Source: JAOTYV01 sp041557595
Lineage (GTDB): Bacteria > Pseudomonadota > Alphaproteobacteria > UBA8366
NCBI GenBank assembly: GCA_041557595.1
Contig: JBFFGE010000162.1
Span: forward strand, 1-10,752
Reading direction: 5' to 3'
Length of the DNA: 10,752 nucleotides
Translations under genes and position numbers: made by a program
Shown here: positions 1 to 6,411 of the stretch, piece by piece
Numbering within the stretch: the first letter of the stretch is position 1
Layout of the letters: every line of letters begins with the position of its first letter
Notes under the pieces: generated by a model
Seen by the model: only the letters and a program-made list of their open reading frames with translations
The model's database searches: none
Told to the model about the DNA's origin: nothing

Positions 1-298
1 CTTTTCGAAGATAGAAGGTCCAACTGAGGCCGTCCTTGGCGAGTTCCCAGCGCTCGGCGACACCCGGTCCAATGCCGCCCTTTTCAAAGTTGAACCCGAC
101 AAGCGAGTCGAATACGGGCGCTTGAAAATGCGCATGCGACGCACGGGTTTCCAGGATCGGATCCAGGTTTTGACCGCCCAGGGTGTCGAGGGCAATGACA
201 AGCGTGCCCTTTTGCTCCGCTGCAATCAGCGGGGTCCAAGTGAAAGTCACAATTACGAAGGATATCAACAGGCCCGTTAATAGTCCGCGAATTTTCAT
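1..298 (-). CDS. ABC transporter solute-binding protein, family 5 (peptide/opine/nickel type), N-terminal part
   Basis: Partial gene that runs off the left edge; the first 99 codons are visible, read from ATG at 298. Residues 1-27 form a signal peptide: MKIR, then a hydrophobic stretch (LLTGLLISFVIV) ending in PLIAA, with likely cleavage before EQKG. The mature start follows the SBP_bac_5 pattern: GTLVIALD strand, NLDPI, then FDSLVGF and GPGVAERWELAKDGLSWTFYLRK-like text, as in dipeptide- and nickel-binding proteins. A Shine-Dalgarno GAGG lies 6 bases upstream (305-308). Known for the family: a periplasmic receptor that passes ligand to a two-permease, two-ATPase importer. Those partner genes would lie beyond the window. 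The gene follows the CoA-transferase in the same direction after 167 bp, so it may have its own promoter. The ligand cannot be inferred. Confidence 0.88.
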   Translation of the reverse strand, partial: MKIRGLLTGLLISFVIVTFTWTPLIAAEQKGTLVIALDTLGGQNLDPILETRASHAHFQAPVFDSLVGFNFEKGGIGPGVAERWELAKDGLSWTFYLRK

Positions 299-363
299 GA
301 CGCACCTCACTCCCTGGATGTCGATTATTCAGCTGGTAACTCAGTCTCCTAAAGATCGGTTCT

Positions 364-392
364 TTGTATTCGAGGCAAAATGATGCCCTCAA
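364..392 (-). promoter_or_regulatory. Possible sigma-70-like promoter for the solute-binding protein gene
   Basis: On the minus strand TTGAGG (387-392) and ATACAA (364-369) are separated by 17 bases, about 65 bases upstream of the ATG at 298. The -10 match is poor and the call rests only on spacing and position. An alternative TTGACC lies slightly further upstream. Confidence 0.22.
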
Positions 393-465
393 TTGTCCAC
401 CTCGGTCAATGGCACCCCCCTGGCGGCGGACGCGCGTCAGCGGGTTTGCGCGGGCGGTGCGCTCA

Positions 466-1680
466 TTAAATCACCTTCTTTTCCCTGAGATTCCGGATCC
501 GGGAATCGCTGTACCCGAGGCGCTGCAGGATAGCGTCGGTATGCTCGCCGAGCTCGGGGGCGACGCCGATCTTGGCGGGGGTTTCGGAGAAGTGCCAGGG
601 CGAACCGTGCACCTTCAATCGTTTGCCGTGCTTCGGGTAGTCGACTTCGGTGACGTATTCGTTGGCGAGAACGTCGGGATCGTTGGACGCCTCAAGCAAG
701 GTGTTGATGGGCGCCGCGACGATATCGGCGTCGCGCAGCAAGGCCACCCATTCGTCGCGGCTTCCCGTGGCGAAAAGGTCGTCGAGGGTGGCCAGCATTG
801 CGTCCCGCTTTTCCTCCGAGGTGACCGCGACGCCAAGGTCCGCGAAGCCCTCTTCCTCCATGCGCGCAAGGAAGCCGAGCGCGGTCATGGCGTCCCGCCA
901 CTTTCGGCCGCCCATCTGAAACACCAGGGGCTTGCCGTCGATGTCGGTGAAGCTGGCACTGATGGCGGGACGTTCCGCGGTGCCCGTGATGCGCGCCTGG
1001 CCGGTGACCGGGTTCGCGTCCTTCCACATGGTGGTGGTGAACGTCCAGCCCATGAGACGGGTCAGCCCGCCGAGAAGCGAGGTGTCGATCTTCTGTCCGA
1101 CACCGGTGGTTTTGGCGCAGTGCAATCCGGCCAGTATGCCGCCGAAGGTGAGTATCGCGCAGGCTTCGTCGGCAACCGACACGACGCCGGTCCGCAGCGG
1201 ATTGCCGGGTGTCGAGTACGCTTCGGCGATGCCGCCGAGCGCCTGGCCGATGGCATCGGTGCCCGGCAGCGCCGCGTGCGGGCCGCGCGGACCGTAGCCG
1301 GAAATCGAGGCGTAGACGATTTTCGAATTAATCTTCTTCAGGTCTTCATAGCCGAAGCCGTTTTTCTCGGCGGCTCCGGGCCGGAAATTCTGGCCGAAAA
1401 TATCGGCTTGCTTCACGAGGTCGTAGAGGATTTCCCGGCCTTCCGGGGCTTTCAGGTTAAGCGTGAAGCTTTTGACGCCGCGGTTATTGGTCTCGAAATA
1501 GGTGCTGGGGAAGCCGGGGATCTGACCGCTGTTTCTGGAATTGTCGCCGACGCCGGGCAATTCGATCTTGATCACCTCGGCCCCCAGGTCGGCCATCAGC
1601 ATATAGGGAACCGTGCCGGCCTGCGCGGTTGAACAGGCAACCACTTTGACGCCGTCGAGTGGACCTACTGATAGTGCCAT
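466..1680 (-). CDS. Class III CoA-transferase (CaiB/BaiF family)
   Basis: A 404-residue protein of normal length for family III CoA-transferases, which move CoA between an acyl-CoA donor and an acid acceptor through an aspartyl-CoA thioester. It opens with the family signature GPLDGVKVV...ADLGAEVIKIE (residues 6-40). It continues with NNRGVKSFTLNLK (65-77), ADIFGQNFRPGAAEKNGFGY (92-111) and SISGYGPRGP (125-134). The likely nucleophile is Asp171 in VADEACA, at the position of formyl-CoA transferase Asp169. GAGGAAGG (minus strand, 1690-1697) is 9 bases before the ATG, which fixes the start. It diverges from the dioxygenase gene across a shared upstream region. Acceptor and donor are unknown; activation of an acid made by the neighbouring enzymes is inference. 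Formyl-CoA, succinyl-CoA or carnitine-type specificity cannot be told apart here. Confidence 0.95.
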   Translation of the reverse strand: MALSVGPLDGVKVVACSTAQAGTVPYMLMADLGAEVIKIELPGVGDNSRNSGQIPGFPSTYFETNNRGVKSFTLNLKAPEGREILYDLVKQADIFGQNFRPGAAEKNGFGYEDLKKINSKIVYASISGYGPRGPHAALPGTDAIGQALGGIAEAYSTPGNPLRTGVVSVADEACAILTFGGILAGLHCAKTTGVGQKIDTSLLGGLTRLMGWTFTTTMWKDANPVTGQARITGTAERPAISASFTDIDGKPLVFQMGGRKWRDAMTALGFLARMEEEGFADLGVAVTSEEKRDAMLATLDDLFATGSRDEWVALLRDADIVAAPINTLLEASNDPDVLANEYVTEVDYPKHGKRLKVHGSPWHFSETPAKIGVAPELGEHTDAILQRLGYSDSRIRNLREKKVI

Positions 1681-1994
1681 AATTTCCGACCTTCCTCTAT
1701 TTTATCGGAAACGGGCGCACGCTCGGCCGGTGGTTGGAATGGCGTATCGGTCAGTTCCGGGCGGTGCGGTTTCCTCGGCGTTCGAAATTTCTGATTGCGG
1801 CGCGACAAGCGCGCCGCCGTCCTTTGGCGAAAGTATGAACGTGCGGGTCTTCGATTGGCAAGCCGACGGCGCCGCGATCGTCCGTGGCGAGGTGTCCAAA
1901 GGCTGAAGATCGGCCGGGCTGGCTTGCGCCGGATTTCGATTGCCGTCATGCTTTGCGACGCGCCAAAAGCCGCCCCCTCAATTGGAAGTGCGCC
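1681..1994. promoter_or_regulatory. Divergent upstream region between CoA-transferase and dioxygenase genes
   Basis: A 314-bp stretch with no convincing gene. It must carry the control signals of both divergent units. At its left end is the CoA-transferase Shine-Dalgarno (1690-1697, minus). At its right end is GGAAG (1984-1988), 6 bases before the dioxygenase ATG at 1995. An in-frame ATG at 1884 would lengthen the dioxygenase by 37 residues (MARCPKAEDRPG...). That extension has no family resemblance and no good ribosome site, so it was treated as untranslated. A perfect short inverted repeat lies at 1797-1817. I see no clear -35/-10 pair. Confidence 0.5.
1797..1817. repeat. Perfect 8-bp inverted repeat, possible operator or hairpin
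   Basis: GCGGCGCG (1797-1804) and CGCGCCGC (1810-1817) are exact reverse complements around a 5-base ACAAG centre, in the middle of the divergent control region. It could be a regulator site or an RNA hairpin. In GC-rich DNA a match this short can arise by chance. Confidence 0.35.
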
Positions 1995-2897
1995 ATGCCG
2001 ATTACCGTTTCGCCAAAGAGTCCCGACTTCTTCGCCGAGGTTCGGGGTGTGGACCTTGCCGGTCCGCTCGGCCCGCAAACCTTTGCCGAGATCGATGCCG
2101 CCTTCGACGCCTATGCGGTGCTGGTTTTCCCCGGTCAGTCGCTGACCGACGAACAGCAGGTCGCGTTCAGCGCCCATTTCGGGCCGGTCTTCACCGCGAC
2201 CAACTATCATCGGGCGGGCAAGGAGCGGCGCTTGCGGCCGGAAATGTCGGATATCTCGAATATCGGCCATGACGGCGGATTGCTCGCCGCGGATGACGAG
2301 CGTCGGCTGCACGGCCGCGCCAACCAGCTCTGGCACACCGACAACACCTTCAAGCATATCCCGGCACGCTGTTCGCTGCTGGCCGCGCATGAAATCCCGC
2401 CGAGCGGGGGCAACACCGAATTCGCCGACATGCGGGCCGCCTATGATGCGTTGCCCGAGGTCCGCAAGGGTGAGATCGAAAACCTGATTGCCGAGCACAG
2501 CATTTTTTATTCGCGCGAGAAAATGGGCTTCACCGGATTTTCGGACGGCGCGCGCGCCGAGCTGCCCCCGGTTCAACAGGTGCTGGTGCGGACCCACCCG
2601 GCGACCGGGCGCAAGGCGCTGTATCTCGCCTCGCACGCCTCGCACATTGTCGGCTGGCCGGTTGAAAAGGGGCGCCAATTGATCGAGGAGTTGCTCGACT
2701 TCGCGACGCAGCCGCAATTCGTCCGGGCGCATCGCTGGCAAACCGGCGATCTGATGATCTGGGATAACCGGTGCACCATGCATCGCGCGCGGCCCTACGA
2801 AGAAATGACGCAGCGGCGCGTGCTGCATCGGACGACGGTGTCTGACGAAATCAATTCGGTCGACCGCGCGCGCCAGGAACAGAACAGCGCCGCTTAG
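1995..2897 (+). CDS. TfdA/TauD-family Fe(II)/2-oxoglutarate-dependent dioxygenase
   Basis: A 300-residue enzyme expected to couple oxidation of an organic substrate to decarboxylation of 2-oxoglutarate to succinate in the cytoplasm. The iron-binding facial triad is complete: His114 and Asp116 in LWHTDNTFK, and His263 in WDNRCTMHRARPY. Arg274/275 in QRRVLHRTTV is placed to hold the 2-oxoglutarate carboxylate. The N-terminus (PITVSPKSPDFFAEVRGVDL) and GNTEFADMRAAYDALP (139-154) are typical of the TfdA branch. The start was taken at 1995 because GGAAG (1984-1988) precedes it and because family similarity begins there; an upstream in-frame ATG at 1884 is disfavoured. The aldolase gene begins 24 bases after the stop, so the two are probably co-transcribed. 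Relatives act on phenoxyacids, taurine, alkyl sulfates and other compounds; the substrate here is unknown. Confidence 0.93.
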   Translation: MPITVSPKSPDFFAEVRGVDLAGPLGPQTFAEIDAAFDAYAVLVFPGQSLTDEQQVAFSAHFGPVFTATNYHRAGKERRLRPEMSDISNIGHDGGLLAADDERRLHGRANQLWHTDNTFKHIPARCSLLAAHEIPPSGGNTEFADMRAAYDALPEVRKGEIENLIAEHSIFYSREKMGFTGFSDGARAELPPVQQVLVRTHPATGRKALYLASHASHIVGWPVEKGRQLIEELLDFATQPQFVRAHRWQTGDLMIWDNRCTMHRARPYEEMTQRRVLHRTTVSDEINSVDRARQEQNSAA

Positions 2898-2921
2898 CGC
2901 TTTTGGGGAGCATTCGAGACG

Positions 2922-3722
2922 ATGGACGTATCGCGGAACACGGTGTTGGAAAAACTGCGCGCCGGCGAGGTGGTGCTGGGCCTGTCGGTGCGGATGGTTC
3001 GATCGGGCGAAATTGCCAAGGTCGCCAAGGCGTGCGGCCATGACTGGGTCTTCATCGATATGGAGCACGCGCCGATCACGCTGGAAAAGGCCGCCGAGAT
3101 ATCCATCGCGGCGCTCGACACCGGCATTACGCCGATTGTCCGGGTCGCCGGACACGAACAGTTTCACATGGCGCGGGTGCTGGATTCCGGGGCGATGGGC
3201 GTCGTCGTGCCACACGTCAATACGGCCGAGGAGGCGCGCCACGCGGTGGCGTGCTGCCGCTTCCCGCCGGTCGGTCATCGCTCGGTCGCCGGCGGCTATG
3301 CCCAGCTCGGCTACGGCAGCCTGCCGGCCAAGGAAGCGACCCAAACGCTCAATAAAAATACCCTGCTCGCCGTGATGATCGAGACGCCGGAATCGGTGGA
3401 AAATGTCGAGGAGATCGCCGCCGTCGACGGCATCGACGTGATCTATATCGGCAGCAACGATCTGCTGATGGAGATGGGGCTACCCGGCCAGTTCGACGGC
3501 AAGGAGCTGGAAAAGGCGGCGCAGCGGATCATCGATGCGAGCCTCGCCAATGGAAAATTCCCCGGCATCGGCGGTATTCGGGATGCGGAAATGGCCACGA
3601 AATTCGTCCGCATGGGCTCCCGCTTCCTGACGACCCACAGCGATTTCGCCTTCCTGATGGAAGCGGCGTCGGCCCGCACGGCGCTGCTGCGCGACGCGGT
3701 GAAGGACGCAATGGGTGATTGA
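2922..3722 (+). CDS. HpcH/HpaI-family class II aldolase
   Basis: A 266-residue protein, the usual length of divalent-metal-dependent pyruvate aldolases such as 4-hydroxy-2-oxoheptanedioate aldolase, which split 4-hydroxy-2-oxoacids into pyruvate and an aldehyde. Key residues are present: His49 in FIDMEHAP (catalytic base), Arg74 in PIVRV (pyruvate binding), Glu154 in MIETPESVEN and Asp180 in IGSNDLLMEMG (metal ligands). The VVVPHVNTAEEAR and GHRSVAGG segments also fit the family. GGGGAG lies at 2905-2910, 11 bases before the ATG, a slightly long spacing. The gene is the second of a two-gene unit with the dioxygenase, which suggests the dioxygenase product leads toward a hydroxy-oxoacid (inference). 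The 2,4-dihydroxyhept-2-enedioate, 2-keto-3-deoxyrhamnonate and related members cannot be distinguished by eye. Confidence 0.93.
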   Translation: MDVSRNTVLEKLRAGEVVLGLSVRMVRSGEIAKVAKACGHDWVFIDMEHAPITLEKAAEISIAALDTGITPIVRVAGHEQFHMARVLDSGAMGVVVPHVNTAEEARHAVACCRFPPVGHRSVAGGYAQLGYGSLPAKEATQTLNKNTLLAVMIETPESVENVEEIAAVDGIDVIYIGSNDLLMEMGLPGQFDGKELEKAAQRIIDASLANGKFPGIGGIRDAEMATKFVRMGSRFLTTHSDFAFLMEAASARTALLRDAVKDAMGD

Positions 3723-3766
3723 CCATCCTTCCCTGGATTTCTGCGATATTGCGGATACATAACATT

Positions 3767-3849
3767 CGTCATTCCGGACAGCGCGTTGCGCTGATCCGGA
3801 ATCCAGTCGGTGTCGCGAGTCCTGGATTCCCGCTTTCGCGGGAATGACT
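3767..3849. repeat. Dispersed palindromic repeat (GTCATTCC...GGAATGAC type)
   Basis: A roughly 83-bp element between convergent genes, built of nested inverted repeats. Outer ends are GTCATTCC (3768-3775) and GGAATGAC (3841-3848). One hairpin pairs 3771-3784 with 3788-3802 (ATTCCGGACAGCGC, one bulge). Another pairs ATTCCCGC (3826-3833) with GCGGGAAT (3838-3845) around TTTC. GGAATCCAG (3798-3806) also pairs with CTGGATTCC (3822-3830). Read on the minus strand it gives the peptide VIPAKAGIQ, a known hallmark of spurious translations of these proteobacterial intergenic repeats. Its place between two gene ends would let it act as a bidirectional transcription stop or mRNA-protecting structure (inference). 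Confidence 0.85.
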
Positions 3850-3889
3850 GCGGGAATTGAGTTCTGCTGGATTACCAAATGTCCGGCAT

Positions 3890-4690
3890 TCATCCCCGCC
3901 GGACGTTGGAGCCGCCGTCCACCGGCAAGGCGACGCCGGTTATGAAATTCGCCTCGTCGGATGCGAGGAACAGCGCCGCATAGGCGACATCCCAGGCGGT
4001 TCCCATGCGATGGCGCAGCGGTACTTTCGCATCCCGTTCCGCCGCGACTTCTTCGCGCGGCTTGCCGAATTCGCGGGCGCGCGTATCGACCGCCATCGAG
4101 GTGTCCATCAATCCGGGCAGGATGACATTGGCGCGGATCCCGAACTCGGCGTTTTGCAGCGCGATTTGCTGGGTAAAGGAAATCATGGCGGATTTGGTCG
4201 CGGTGTAGGTGACGTAGGGGTAGCTCGTCCACGCCGCCATCGACGAAATATTGATGATCGCGCCGCTCTCCTGGGCGCGCATGATCGGCAGGACATGCTT
4301 GCAGGCCATGACCGTGCCGCGCAGGTTGATTGCGACGATCCGGTCGAAGGCTTCTTCGGTGATCTCGGTGACCGGCGCATCGCCGCCGGAGATGCTGACG
4401 CCGACATTGTTGTGCAGGATGTCGACCTGGCCCCAGCGCTCTTTCGCGGACCCGATGGCCGCCGCCAGTTCCGCTTCGACGGTGACGTCCGCCTTGCCGG
4501 CGATGCCGGTACCGCCTTCTTCAACGATCATGGCGGCGGTCTCCTCGGCGGAGGCGATATCGCGGTCGACCGCCAGAACCTTCGCCCCTTCGCGCGCATA
4601 CAGCACGGCCGCCGCCCGGCCATTGCCGATGCGCTCTCCCGGGCTCTGACCCGCGCCCATGACGATGGCAACCTTATCCTTGAGCCGCAT
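3890..4690 (-). CDS. SDR-family NAD(P)-dependent oxidoreductase
   Basis: A 266-residue short-chain dehydrogenase/reductase with a Rossmann fold. The cofactor loop is unusual: after strand 1 (KVAIVMGAG) comes GERIGNGRAAA (residues 18-28), so the GxxxGxG motif is pushed about six residues downstream of the classic TGxxxGxG position. Asp42 at the end of strand 2 (VLAVDRD) favours NAD(H). NNVG (94-97) stands for the usual NNAG. Catalytic residues are Asn122, Ser149, Tyr162 and Lys166 (YTATK). The start at 4690 is set by GGAGG (minus strand, 4699-4703), 8 bases upstream; a frame extension to 4756 lacks family similarity. It is divergent from a second SDR with the same odd glycine loop and converges on the aldolase gene. 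It probably oxidises or reduces a hydroxyl/carbonyl intermediate; the substrate is unknown. Confidence 0.95.
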   Translation of the reverse strand: MRLKDKVAIVMGAGQSPGERIGNGRAAAVLYAREGAKVLAVDRDIASAEETAAMIVEEGGTGIAGKADVTVEAELAAAIGSAKERWGQVDILHNNVGVSISGGDAPVTEITEEAFDRIVAINLRGTVMACKHVLPIMRAQESGAIINISSMAAWTSYPYVTYTATKSAMISFTQQIALQNAEFGIRANVILPGLMDTSMAVDTRAREFGKPREEVAAERDAKVPLRHRMGTAWDVAYAALFLASDEANFITGVALPVDGGSNVRRG

Positions 4691-4879
4691 TATTGTTTCC
4701 TCCCGCTGCAAATTCGGCGGCGTGCAACCGCACCGGAACCATAGCGCCGGACGCATCCATATCCAAATCGGCGGCCCGACGTCGTTTCAGCCAGGACCGG
4801 GCTTGTCCCCAAGACCGCGTTGTACGACCCTTCCGGTCCGGCGCGCATCGCAGGCCGGCATTATGACGTGGAGAACACA
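4691..4879. promoter_or_regulatory. Divergent promoter region between the two SDR genes
   Basis: These 189 bp separate two dehydrogenase genes read in opposite directions and must hold both upstream signals. The two ribosome sites are visible: GGAGG on the minus strand (4699-4703) and GGAG (4870-4873) on the plus strand. No convincing promoter boxes or operator palindrome were found. Confidence 0.45.
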
Positions 4880-5704
4880 ATGAGCGCGGGGACGACGTTC
4901 GCCGACGATCCGGGGCTTGCGGGGAAGGCCGCCATCGTCACGGGCGGCGGCGCGGCCGGCGACGATATCGGCAATGGCCGGGCGGCGGCGCTGCTGCTGG
5001 CGCGGGCGGAAACGCAAGTGTTGGTGGTGGATCGCTCGCAGGCGCTCGCCGAGCGGACGGTGGCGATGATCGCCGATAAGGGCGGCAGGGCGTCCGCTTT
5101 CGAAGCCGACGTGACCGATGAAACGCAGTGCCGCGCGATGGTCGCGGCGGCGCTCGACCGGTTCGGCCGGCTCGACTTTCTCGACAACAACGTGGGCATC
5201 AGCAGCCGGGCCAGCGTGGTCACGGAGGATCCCGATACCTGGCGCCGGGTCATGCAGGTCAATGTGGAGTCCATGTTCCTAGCCTCGAAATACGCCATCC
5301 CCGCGATGATCGAGAGCGCCGGCGGCGGCGCCATCGTCAATGTATCGTCGATCTCGGCGCTGCGGCCGCGCGGTCTGACCGTCTATTCGACATCGAAGGG
5401 CGCCGTCATCGCCCTGACCCGGGCGATGGCCGTCGATCACGGGCCGGATCGCATTCGCGTGAACTGCGTTGCGCCCGGTCCGGTCTTTACGCCGATGGTA
5501 GCCGGGGGCGGCATGAGCGACGATGCCCGCGATGCGCGGCGCAATGCCTCGGTGCTCGGGGTCGAAGGAACCGGTTGGGATATCGGCGGCGCAGTGCGGT
5601 TTCTGCTATCCGATCATGCGCGCTACATTACCGGCCAGACCCTGGTCGTCGATGGCGGTGCGACCCTGGTCGGACCGGGGCGCGATTCCGGCAGGACGTA
5701 TTGA
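4880..5704 (+). CDS. SDR-family NAD(P)-dependent oxidoreductase, related to the divergent SDR
   Basis: A 274-residue short-chain dehydrogenase/reductase. Strand 1 AAIVTGGG is followed by GDDIGNGRAAA (residues 27-37), the same stretched cofactor loop as in the divergent neighbour. Asp51 after strand 2 (VLVVDRS) points to NAD(H). NNVG lies at 103-106 and the catalytic set is Asn128, Ser156, Tyr169 and Lys173 (YSTSK). The C-terminal ITGQTLVVDGGAT is standard for the family. ATG 4880 is preferred over 4820 because GGAG precedes it by 6 bases and the added residues look unlike any SDR. The cupin gene follows after 37 bases, making this the first gene of a plus-strand run reaching 8613. The two SDRs look like paralogues and could act on successive intermediates or opposite stereoisomers (inference). 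Confidence 0.95.
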   Translation: MSAGTTFADDPGLAGKAAIVTGGGAAGDDIGNGRAAALLLARAETQVLVVDRSQALAERTVAMIADKGGRASAFEADVTDETQCRAMVAAALDRFGRLDFLDNNVGISSRASVVTEDPDTWRRVMQVNVESMFLASKYAIPAMIESAGGGAIVNVSSISALRPRGLTVYSTSKGAVIALTRAMAVDHGPDRIRVNCVAPGPVFTPMVAGGGMSDDARDARRNASVLGVEGTGWDIGGAVRFLLSDHARYITGQTLVVDGGATLVGPGRDSGRTY

Positions 5705-5741
5705 TCGTCTGCGGCATCAACCAGCAAGAGGAGCGAAACCG

Positions 5742-6095
5742 ATGCGTATACATAATCTCTATATGGACGAAGGCGGGGAATCGCATTTTCGCGATATTGA
5801 AGTGGAATGGGCCGAAGAGCGCGGCGCCAGCAAGTATTCCGAGCGGCTTCCGGCAACCGGCATCATTTTTCGCGAGACCGCCGGCGACTACGATCTCGAC
5901 TGGCACCCGGCCCCGCGCCGTCAATACATCATCAATCTCGACGCTGGCGCCAAGTTGACCGCGAGCGATGGCGAAAGCCGCGTGATCGCGGCGGGCGAGG
6001 TCATCCTGGTCGAGGATATCGCGGGCAAGGGGCATCTCTCGCAATCGGTCGGCGGTCAGCTCCGCCATTCGATCTTCGTTCCGATCGAGGATTGA
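5742..6095 (+). CDS. Small single-domain cupin protein
   Basis: A 117-residue protein that fits one cupin beta-barrel. The first motif region is DWHPAPRRQYIINLDAG (residues 53-69) and the second is AAGEVILVEDIAGKGHLSQ (83-101). His55 and His98 are in positions able to bind metal, but the classic HxH pair plus Glu is replaced by H-P-A-P-R-R-Q. Known relatives with the RRQY pattern are mostly uncharacterised. AGGAG (5729-5733) is 8 bases before the ATG at 5742, which selects this start over in-frame ATGs inside the preceding SDR gene. It lies between an SDR and cbtB in the same direction. It may be a small isomerase, lyase or dioxygenase-like enzyme, or a non-catalytic sensor; metal use is uncertain. 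Confidence 0.85.
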   Translation: MRIHNLYMDEGGESHFRDIEVEWAEERGASKYSERLPATGIIFRETAGDYDLDWHPAPRRQYIINLDAGAKLTASDGESRVIAAGEVILVEDIAGKGHLSQSVGGQLRHSIFVPIED

Positions 6096-6190
6096 GCGTG
6101 CGGCGGGAAATACCGTATCGACACGGCGCGCGGACGAGGGCATCCTACCGAACGGGAGAAACTTGATCCGCCGGGACAGGGAATAATTCG

Positions 6191-6385
6191 ATGATAGGCG
6201 CGAACGATAGTCTGACGGCCACCGCCCCGGTTGCGGGGCGTGCGATTAGATCCACGCGGATCGTGGCCGTCGCGGCGATCCTCTTCGGGGCAGTCTTGAT
6301 ATACGGCGCGGGGTTTGCCCAGCCGGACCTGCTGCATACGGTCGCCCATGACAGCCGGCATTCGATGGCGTTTCCATGCCATTGA
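6191..6385 (+). CDS. cbtB: CbtB-family cobalt transporter subunit
   Basis: A 64-residue protein with one predicted membrane helix (about residues 22-42) and the C-terminal signature LLHTVAHDSRHSMAFPCH. His49, His53, His57, Cys63 and His64 could bind metal. This is the known architecture of CbtB, the small partner of CbtA in a proposed cobalt importer that is often controlled by cobalamin riboswitches. AGGGA sits 8 bases before the ATG. The 95 bases upstream carry no recognisable B12 box. cbtA follows after 26 bases. Function is assigned from family and context; transport has been predicted mainly from regulon comparisons. Confidence 0.93.
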   Translation: MIGANDSLTATAPVAGRAIRSTRIVAVAAILFGAVLIYGAGFAQPDLLHTVAHDSRHSMAFPCH

Positions 6386-6387
6386 GT

Positions 6388-6406
6388 TCCGTAACTATCC
6401 GTAACT
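6388..6406 (+). repeat. Tandem 9-base direct repeat just before cbtA
   Basis: TCCGTAACT occurs at 6388-6396 and again at 6398-6406, a 10-base period, filling the short gap between cbtB and cbtA. This is where a Shine-Dalgarno would be expected, and none is visible. It may be a chance duplication or part of a coupling or regulatory element. Confidence 0.6.
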
Positions 6407-6411
6407 GAATC

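Noticed and set aside
364..1632. A 422-codon open frame on the plus strand
   Set aside because: It is wholly antisense to the clear CoA-transferase gene, is rich in Gly/Arg/Val with no family motif, and is a normal shadow in GC-rich DNA.
1613..1906. A 97-codon plus-strand frame spanning the CoA-transferase start and the divergent region
   Set aside because: Overlaps the start of a solid gene on the other strand, has no motif, and its tail is likely untranslated leader.
1665..3344. A 559-codon open frame on the minus strand
   Set aside because: It lies opposite the dioxygenase and aldolase genes, whose catalytic residues are complete. Its translation is Arg/His-rich with no domain pattern and it has no ribosome site.
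3480..4232. A minus-strand frame containing VIPAKAGIQ
   Set aside because: It runs antisense to the aldolase end, through the palindromic repeat, and into the SDR gene in another frame; the peptide is the known spurious translation of this repeat class.
6098..6166. A 22-codon GTG-started frame between the cupin gene and cbtB
   Set aside because: Arginine-rich peptide, no clear ribosome site and no recognisable family.
6096..6190. Cobalamin riboswitch upstream of cbtB
   Set aside because: Looked for because CbtAB is often riboswitch-controlled. The gap is only 95 bases, shorter than the usual element, and no B12 box text was found.
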